Source of the DNA: Elephas maximus indicus
Lineage: Eukaryota; Chordata; Mammalia; Proboscidea; Elephantidae
Length of the DNA stretch: 64,000 nucleotides
Direction: 5' to 3'
Assembly: GCF_024166365.1 (NCBI RefSeq)
Contig: NC_064822.1
Span: 104,404,823 to 104,468,822, forward strand
Shown here: in pieces, positions 59,301 through 64,000 of the stretch
How positions within the stretch are numbered: position 1 is the stretch's first letter
Layout: each line of letters begins with the position of its first letter
Notes under the pieces: model-generated
What the model saw: only the letters and a program-made list of their open reading frames with translations
Databases searched by the model: none
Told to the model about the DNA's origin: nothing
Made by a program: the position numbers and the translations under genes

Positions 59301-62300
59301 AGGGAGGACGAAGTTAATGCAGTGACGGGAAGGAATAGGAAGAAGAGTAAGTGATACGGGAGGATCAGGGAGATGGGAAAAGCCAGAGGCAGCATACAAC
59401 AGCGGTAAAATCTGTCTCTTTGATTTACCTCCAGGGAGGCCCCTGGAGCCTTACCGGCTGTTCACATCCATAGAGGAAGGGGTGGCTGGTGGAGGTGGCC
59501 GGGAGAGTCGGTCGTCACTGGGAAAAGCCCCTGGCCCCAGGACAGGGCCACCCAGCTTGGTTTGGGGCAGTCCCACAAGGCTGCTCTTGTCCTAGAAGAA
59601 ATGGAGGTAAGGCTGCCACCTTCAGGAGCCTGGCTCCACCACTTTGCTGGGCCCTGCCACCCCTTGCTACTCCACCTACCTGGGTCCCATTGAAGGGAGT
59701 CTGGCCTCGACTCAGCTGCTCAAAGGCAGGGCTGCTGGGCTCCGCACCCCAGCTGCCCGGGGGCCCCACTGCTCCTGCAGCTGCTGCAGCTGTTTCCTTC
59801 TCCTGCCGCAGGGTGTTGCGCTGAATCTGCTGCCTAATCAGCAGCTCCCGCAGTCGTTGGCGCTGCAGAGAGAACGGAGAAGAGGAATTAAGCAGTTCCA
59901 CTCCAATCATGAGGCTGGCCCAGAGACAGTGGAGCTATGGGGGCTCAGTCCCAGGATGTCAACTTACCTGTCGTTGCTTCTCCAGCTCCGTCTGACTGAG
60001 GCTGGGCATGCCTGGATCCTGGGTACCTGGGAGTTCAGGTGCTGCTAGGGAGCTGCCCATTCCAGCCCCTGGGTCTTCTCGCTTTTCAACTGGAGAGGTG
60101 ATCCCTGCCCGCTGTGAGGCTCCATGGGACAGGTAGGGGAGGGATCCATCGGGTGCAGGTGGTGGCAGGACTGATGCAGGGCGTAGTGGGGACAGCCCAT
60201 AGCCCTCTCCTGTGGACCCACTGCTGGGCCCCAGGGGGCTGCCTGATGTGTGGAAGTTCCCCGTGGCTACTGCGTAGTTTGTGCTTTGGGGCTTGCCCAA
60301 GGTGGCGCCGGGCCCAAAATGGCTATTGATCCCATGGGGTGGGGGGGGACCAGGTTGAGGGGCAGGAGGCTTTAAGGAAGGCTCCCCTACCGCCTGAGGG
60401 AAAGTGAAACGCATGGGAGAGGAGGTACCCACAAATGCACCGGTCCCAGGGGACCGGGCAAAATTGGAGGGCTGCCCACTTGGGACCTTGGCATGGAGCT
60501 CACCTGTCGGCCCTGAGGGCAGGGCTGCTGGGAAGCCCCCAGCTCCCAGCGGAGTGTGGGCTAGAGGCCCAGCCTTGAAGGCAGCTTCAGGAGGCTGGGG
60601 TCGGGGTGGCTTATGCAATGGGGCAAATGGGTCACGGGACTGCGGGCGTGAGGGTGGGCGAGAATAAGGGTCAGGGGACTGGAAGCGAGGGGTAACCGGG
60701 GATGGGCAGAAAGCCTCAGCAGACAGAGGACGGGGTGTCAGTGGGGACTGGGAGCTGGACTGGGACTGAGGACTGGCAGGAACTCGGGAAAAAGGGTCAG
60801 AGGGCAGCGAGCGAGGGGGCAGGGCACAGCAGCTCTCAGGGGGTGGTGGCTGGGGCCGAGGAGTCAGTGGGGGCTGGGCATAGGGGTCAGGGTAAGGGCC
60901 AGGGCGAAAGATGTCAGGGTGGCTCGGGGGAGAAGGGGCCAAAGCCTGGGCAGGAGGTGGCTCCTGGGGCCGTAGGCCCAAGCCCGGGCTCTGGGGCTCT
61001 ACCTGAGATGCCCGAGGGGTCAGAGGGGCCTTGAAGACATCAGGTGCCTTTAATTCTGGGCCACCTAGGTGGGGGCCTGAGGAGGGTGAGTCAACAAAAC
61101 TCAGGTTTGGGGGCCCATAGCTAGGAGAGGCTGCCCCAAGCTCTTCCTTCTTCACCTCTAGCGCCTTCCGGGACTCCCCAAAAGGCGGGGGTGAGAGCAG
61201 GGGCTCAGAAGCCTTGCCTCCCCCTACCCCTGGGCTCTCAGGCACAGCCAGATTGTCCAGTGAGGGGCAGCGGGGTTTGAGGAAGGGGTCAGGTGTGGAA
61301 GGCTGGTGTCGGGGAGTGCCAGGTGGGGTCGTGTGAAATTCCCCTGGCTGACCAGTCCCAGAACGAGATGAGGCGCCCATTGTTGGAGGCTGTACGGGGG
61401 CCCCAGTTGGGCTAGGATAAGGGGGATAGGCGGGTGGTGCTGTGGGGAAGCGGGGCTCCAGGGCGTAGGCAGGGGCCAGTCCAAAAGGGTCCTGCGAAGG
61501 CACTTGGGCAGGCACCTGGGGCGGGAGCTTGACGAAGAGCTCACCAGGTGAGTCGGGGCCGGGCGCCGTGCCTGCCGGCGGCTTCAGGAACCCGTCCGTA
61601 GAGGTAGACAAGCCGGCAGGGGTAGTGGGGCTGCCAATGAAAATGGTGGGGGCAGCAGCAGGGGGCGGACTGCCCAGTGCCCCTGGCTGGGGGGGAATGC
61701 GGAGATGTAGGGCCGGTCGGTCAGTCTTACGGGCTATGTCGCCCACCTTGGTCTGCTTGTTGATCTGGCTCTCAGCCTGCTACGGAGGAGACCAGGCATA
61801 AAGCAGTCAGGCTGCTGTGGGCAGGCCCCAAGTTCCCCACACCCTCAGAAAGGCCATCCACTACACGACTTTGAGGGCTCAGCCCAGACCAGCCCAGCCT
61901 TGACTCACCTTTTGCACCTTATTGATGCGGTGAGCCGCCCGGTTATCTTTGGCCTTTTGCTAAAGGATACAAAACATAGCTTCAGGCCTAGAACTCAGCC
62001 TCATACCCAGCTCCCATGCCTCACAATGTCACTCACACTCCCTACCCAGAAACGATCCCTCGGGCCCAGCTGCTTCAGAGATAGGGAGTAGAAAGAACTG
62101 AGTTGAAGTCTCAAAGACACCTCCCTCCAACCTCAGTTCCCCATGATGAGCCATGCTTTTTTCCTGTCTCACCAGGTAGGGGGCTTTGTCAGCAGCTGGA
62201 ACCTTTCTCCAGAGCTTCATGATTTGTTTGCATCGGCTAGACCAGTCTGAGGGCAGAAAAAATGAGTTAAAGGAGATGTGGCACCCTACCCACCATGTTG

Positions 62301-63980
62301 CCATGGGTACTGGGTAATCCCATGGGTACCTGGGTAATCTTGCTTGAGACTGGGAAAGTTAATGTTGGCATAGAGCACAGGTGAAATGGTGGAGAGCTGG
62401 CCCAACTCCTCATCCTTCTCCCAGCGCTGAAGACTCCGCTGGTTATAGGAGAGCCCATCGCCCTCTCCCTCGGTGGTGGGGGTGGTGGGGGTAGAGGGCG
62501 TGGTGCCCCCTGAGCCTGTCCACGGGCTGTCTGGCTCACCGGGTTCCGGGCTGAAAAAGCCCCCGCGCTCCCTGGGGCGCAGGGGCAGAGAGTCACAGGG
62601 GGCAGAGATACCAGGCTCCACCCCAGATACACTGCCCAGAGCCCCAGGCACTACCTTGTCCTAACAGGGAAGGCCCCTTTCAAGGGAGTGGGGAGGAGCA
62701 GGGGCCCCCAGGAGTCCAAGGGAGGGAAGGCATGGACCCAGTAAAAGGAAAGAGACAATGGGGCTGCCCATGAAGGTTACACATAGATACCAACCTACTA
62801 TCCAGGAATGGGGACTGGCAGAGGCCAGGGTAGGAGTCCATTGGGCTGTTGGATGGGAGGCTGCCCAAAGGGAGTCCACCTACAAGAGGCATTGGATCAG
62901 AGAGAAGGGAGCAACTGGCCCATCCTAGGGGTAAACTTGGCTACACCTGCCCACCCAGTTTTCAAACCACTCCTACCCGAACCACCTTGGAGAAAGGGCC
63001 TCTGCAGTGGCGTACGGCTGCCATCTAGGCCAGGGGTTCCACAACCCAGATGCTGCTCTCGTTCGGAACCCAGAACATCCTTGAAGAGCTGCTGCAGGTC
63101 CTTGGATTCCATCTTGGGCAATTCTGTGGGGGAATGATGAGGAATGCTGCTGAGGAAGACTGGGGAGCTGAGGGGACACCACAGGTCTATGAATGGTCAT
63201 GGCCAGGGAAGGTACCCAGGACTCCCCACCTGAGATGCTGTACAGATGACAGTCCCAGATGTAAGACCTTCTCCTTCCCCCATAGAGGACCCTTACACAA
63301 AATGAGGTGTAGGTTACAGTCTCACCTTCTGTGGGAATCCTGTCTAAGTCAGAGCTAAGCATTCCTTCACCCGGGGTGCCTGGCTTCTCGGGGTCACTGG
63401 GCACTGGGGATGCCTTTACGCCCCCATCCTCAGGTCCTGCATTTGTCAGGAGAAACCCATCAGCCAAGGCCAATATGGAGGTATCACATCAGCCACCCTG
63501 AACTACACAGGGGCATGGAATAGTTTCCAAACCCCAGTCCTGCCAGACACAGTTCCCCAGCAGCCCTCACCTGGTGTATCAGCCTTGCCCTCGAGGCCAC
63601 GTGATTCTTCATCTGCAACATCTGGACCATCATCTCCTACGAGCAATAGTCCCCACTTTCATCAGAGATGCCCTAAACCTGATGCTCAGCCAGGTCCCCA
63701 GCTCGATAGCCCAGGACTCTTGGCCCACCCTTGACTGCTAGAGACCCGTCCATTCCCCACCAAATACCCTTGGCAGCTCCTAAGCACAGAGGGAAGACGG
63801 ATCCCCTCATACCCCTTCACTCCATGACTGACCTTTCTGCAAGGTGGGGGGATCCTTCCTTTCTGGGCCTCCATCCCCCTTGGGTTTTGGGGTTCCTAGT
63901 CCAAAGCTTGGCCGGCCCACCCCAACTGCAAAAAGGGCCTTACGGCTCAGGTCCAGCAGCTCCTTTCCAAAGAAGGCTTC
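42737..63980 (-). CDS. KMT2D: Histone H3K4 methyltransferase KMT2D (MLL2/MLL4), C-terminal 3,831 residues; 5' end outside window
   Basis: KMT2D monomethylates H3K4 at enhancers inside a COMPASS-like complex with WDR5, RBBP5, ASH2L, DPY30, UTX, NCOA6 and PAXIP1. I traced 32 exons (human numbers 23-54) with GT-AG splice sites and unbroken phase, totalling 11,496 bp from EAFFGKELLDLSRKAL at 63980 to ...NCRKWMN and TAA at 42737-42739. The upstream exons, with the N-terminal PHD fingers, lie beyond the right edge. Domains in order are an HMG-box-like region (exons 28-31), a long proline-rich region (31), LXXLL motifs (LRELL in 32, LDDLL in 34, LQALL and LQKLL in 39), glutamine-rich coiled coils (38-39), extended PHD, FYRN and FYRC (48-50), the WIN motif, SET and post-SET (50-54). 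All recognised catalytic motifs are intact. Details of exon blocks are given in the entries below. Confidence 0.98.
43760..45465. other. KMT2D intron 50, with a MIR
   Basis: 1.7 kb between exons 51 and 50 without coding signal. A sense MIR lies at about 44800-44990 ('gctgtgtgaccttggtctag', 'cttaacctttctgggtctca', 'gtaaaatgggggtcatacca'). Confidence 0.7.
45469..45835 (-). CDS. KMT2D: KMT2D exons 49-50 (FYRC and WIN motif)
   Basis: Exon 49 is 45699-45835 and exon 50 is 45469-45599. Exon 49 continues FYRC (NRIIEPVAAMRKEADMLRLF, PEYLKGEELFGLTVHAVLRI). Exon 50 ends FYRC and holds the WDR5-interaction motif GCARSEPKIL. Confidence 0.97.
46090..46310 (+). repeat. MIR-like fragment
   Basis: 'gcatgctttggagttgggaa', 'gacttgggttcaggttccag' and 'cttacctcatatggttggat' occur in the order of a sense MIR. 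It lies in KMT2D intron 48. Confidence 0.55.
46537..46701 (+). mobile_element. AfroSINE (short body type), first of a tandem pair
   Basis: Nearly consensus copy: 'ggagcccgggtggtgcagtg', 'ggcagttcgaatccactggc', 'ctatgagtcggaaccgactc', tail 'agtggcaatgggtttggttt'. It lies in KMT2D intron 48. Confidence 0.9.
46712..46933 (+). mobile_element. AfroSINE (long body type), second of a tandem pair
   Basis: Begins 'ggcattcctgggtggcgaga', contains the extra 'ggcctggtgatctgcttcca' block missing from its neighbour, and ends in a T run. 'ttaagaaag' before it and 'ttaagagag' after it may be its target duplication, which would mean it inserted at the tail of the first SINE. Confidence 0.88.
47101..48241 (-). 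CDS. KMT2D: KMT2D exon 48 (extended PHD and FYRN)
   Basis: 380 codons plus one base. After a proline/glutamate-rich start it has the basic LKKWKGVRWKRLRLLL segment. The extended PHD zinc finger follows (about 47473-47791: CCFCHEEGDG, WVHLNCALWS, KCSLCQRTGA, CPNVYHFACA, MLCPMHK), with all Cys/His ligands visible. Then comes FYRN (about 47176-47356: GGLVFHAIGQLL to RIYWSLRTN). The start of FYRC (EFIIKVTEQGLEDLVFSDAS) runs into exon 49. Confidence 0.97.
48429..51493 (-). CDS. KMT2D: KMT2D exons 40-47
   Basis: Exons: 51353-51493, 51062-51229, 50760-50919, 50024-50099, 49675-49850, 49455-49585, 48635-48767 and 48429-48556. They encode a basic/coiled segment (KRVQKASDRLVSSRKKLRKE), the conserved FAPFGSGC loop, proline-rich NLSNPPTPPSSLPPTPPPS, the acidic MESDEDSDSPDSIVPASSPE and the DWLKQFDAVLPGYTLKSQLD helix. 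The exon 42 donor follows AGGA (GTAAGT), so the junction codes R-S-A-S-E-V where human has R-D-T-S-E-V. Confidence 0.95.
49230..49385. repeat. L2-like 3' end
   Basis: 'ggactataagctccttgaag', 'gcagggaccatgcttcattt' and 'gtagcaggtactcagtagg' form an L2-type terminus. It lies in KMT2D intron 45. Confidence 0.6.
50255..50480 (-). repeat. MIR element
   Basis: Antisense MIR: 'tatttactgagctttctcta', 'tgtgccaggccctgggcttt', then 'ccagatctgacttggctcta'. It lies in KMT2D intron 42. Confidence 0.75.
51629..54604 (-). CDS. KMT2D: KMT2D exon 39 (2,976 bp, glutamine-rich)
   Basis: 992 codons, read from VRKQQKEHTNLMAEYRNKQQ to LQGTPSNKE. It is dominated by glutamine runs with spaced leucines (LQQQQQLQQQQ pattern, about 53310-53656) that would form extended coiled coils. 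One run at 53183-53272 is 30 glutamines: 28 uninterrupted CAG codons, one CAA and one CAG. From memory the equivalent human run (LSPQ...QVALGPG) is about seven. Conserved islands include the LXXLL-type motifs LQALL (in QQLQALLMQRQLQQSQ) and LQKLL (in GHLLLQKLLRAKNVQLSTG). Acceptor CTAG and donor GTAAGT are good. Confidence 0.96.
53183..53272 (-). repeat. KMT2D: CAG trinucleotide run coding for 30 glutamines
   Basis: On the minus strand the order is CAG, CAA, then 28 CAG codons, ending at GTGACACTTGG. The long pure stretch makes it a candidate length polymorphism. Confidence 0.95.
54705..55576 (-). CDS. KMT2D: KMT2D exons 35-38 (coiled-coil region)
   Basis: Exons: 55453-55576, 55199-55283, 55032-55098 and 54705-54937. 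Exon 38 encodes the conserved helix EEWLFHTQQLLQMQLKVLEE, QIGVHRKSRKALCAKQRTAK, leading into KIQKQLDQ|VRKQQKEH of exon 39. Splice phases are 2, 0, 1 and 0 at the successive 3' ends and match. The sequence is nearly identical to human by recollection. Confidence 0.95.
55618..55792 (+). mobile_element. AfroSINE with perfect 12-bp target duplication
   Basis: Short-type AfroSINE (55630-55780) flanked by tgctctactcca at 55618-55629 and 55781-55792. Head 'ggagtcctggtggtgcagtg', tail 'gacggcggtgggtttggttt'. It lies in KMT2D intron 34, within about 60 bp of exon 35. Confidence 0.93.
55825..56115. repeat. Old MIR-like fragments in KMT2D intron 34
   Basis: 'agcatggtggtaagaccact', 'ggactacgagccaggccacc' and a later 'gcctgcctcatggagctgtt' look MIR-derived. 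A 35-bp phrase ('cttctttatttgagtragac' type) is duplicated in tandem at about 55995-56050. Confidence 0.45.
56554..56761 (+). mobile_element. AfroSINE (long body type) with 8-bp target duplication
   Basis: Flanked by taatgagt at 56554-56561 and 56754-56761. Contains 'ggctggcagttcaagtccac', 'ggcctggtgatctacttcca' and 'acacacatggagtcatcatg'. Confidence 0.85.
56850..57290. repeat. L2-like remnant in KMT2D intron 34
   Basis: C/T-rich sequence with 'cctttgctaatcagatttca' and 'gtgcctattatacgtcatga' resembles L2. No coding frame. Class uncertain. Confidence 0.4.
57348..59227 (-). CDS. KMT2D: KMT2D exon 34 (1.88 kb)
   Basis: Encodes 626 codons plus split ends. It starts RQLVGGSQAFYQRAPYPGPL with a short Q-rich run and ends NSFFPDT before exon 35 (DLDKFAAED). 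It carries an acidic stretch (LPCEDSELDDDFDAHKALED, LETNDPHLDDLLNGDEFDLL) with the LDDLL nuclear-receptor-box motif, and a LIEDLLEHEKKELQKKQQ helix that begins a coiled coil. A PAPAPAPAPD run near 58270 looks lineage-variable. Confidence 0.95.
59455..61779 (-). CDS. KMT2D: KMT2D exons 31-33 (proline-rich region)
   Basis: Exons: 59968-61779 (1,812 bp, 604 codons), 59680-59862 and 59455-59591. Exon 31 is a large, low-complexity proline/serine-rich exon with repeated LTPR and PxxP elements (for example FKAPLTPRASQVEPQSPGL, SQSPLTPRPLSAEAFCPSP) and no folded domain that I recognise. Exon 32 encodes RQRLRELLIRQQIQRNTLRQ, which contains an LXXLL-type motif and begins the glutamine/coiled-coil part. 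Phase is 0/0 around exon 31 and 32. Confidence 0.95.
61909..63980 (-). CDS. KMT2D: KMT2D exons 23-30 (HMG-box region)
   Basis: Exons: 63833-63980, 63571-63636, 63326-63436, 62986-63123, 62795-62879, 62330-62571, 62173-62246 and 61909-61959. The end of exon 28 through the start of exon 31 spells the HMG-box-like segment DYPDWSSRCKQIMKLWRKV, PAADKAPYLQKAKDNRAAHR, INKVQKQAESQ. Exon 26 has two possible in-frame donors: GTGGTT after 62986, which reproduces the human LQGGLPLG junction, and GTAGGA after 62977, which would add three codons. Exon 27 uses the unusual donor GTTGGT after 62795. Confidence 0.93.
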
Positions 63981-64000
63981 CTGTGAAGGGAGTCAGGGAG

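Overview
The window is mammalian nuclear DNA, almost certainly from an afrotherian (elephant, sirenian or hyrax type). Two things point there. The spliced proteins are close to human orthologues. The interspersed repeats are afrotherian: tRNA-related AfroSINEs ending in tails such as 'gactcgatggca...ggtttggtttt', an RTE (BovB-like) LINE that shares the AfroSINE 3' end, and much older MIR, L2 and L1 copies. The species is inferred from repeats and protein similarity, not from a database search.

Three protein-coding genes lie head to tail on the minus strand, in the order of human 12q13: DDN (dendrin, 2 exons, stop 16243, start 18813), PRKAG1 (AMP kinase gamma-1, 12 coding exons, 22366-39667) and KMT2D (histone H3K4 methyltransferase, 3' part only, 42737 to the right edge). 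I assembled all three from open frames, GT/AG splice sites and matching phase. PRKAG1 closes at exactly 331 codons plus stop. KMT2D has 32 consecutive exons (human numbers 23-54 by structure) totalling 11,496 coding bases, that is 3,831 codons plus stop. The assembled DDN is 715 aa.

Layout. 1-5444: a nearly complete MaLR-type LTR element on the minus strand, split by a 2.8-kb L1 with a 16-bp target duplication. 5445-14680: intergenic DNA between DDN and its left neighbour (WNT1 in human, outside the window). It holds a GC-rich, possibly regulatory block with a homeodomain-site cluster near 8.8-9.0 kb, L2/MIR/AfroSINE copies and a TGGA satellite. 14.2-19.0 kb: a CpG-rich block, the DDN tail, DDN and its TATA promoter. 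19-21.7 kb: intergenic. 21.7-39.9 kb: PRKAG1. Its intron 2 carries an LTR retrovirus remnant with paired LTRs and a MIR-born minisatellite; its intron 1 carries a nest in which an LTR sits in an RTE that sits in a TIR element. 39.9-64 kb: KMT2D, from its polyadenylation signal about 250 bp upstream of the PRKAG1 start codon to exon 23 at the right edge.

The genes do not form a pathway. DDN is a neuronal/podocyte cytoskeletal adaptor, PRKAG1 the nucleotide sensor of AMPK, and KMT2D an enhancer H3K4 monomethyltransferase. What links them is the very tight KMT2D-PRKAG1 spacing. I found no undescribed protein system. The unusual material is in repeat archaeology, a long pure CAG tract in KMT2D exon 39, and candidate regulatory and splice features.
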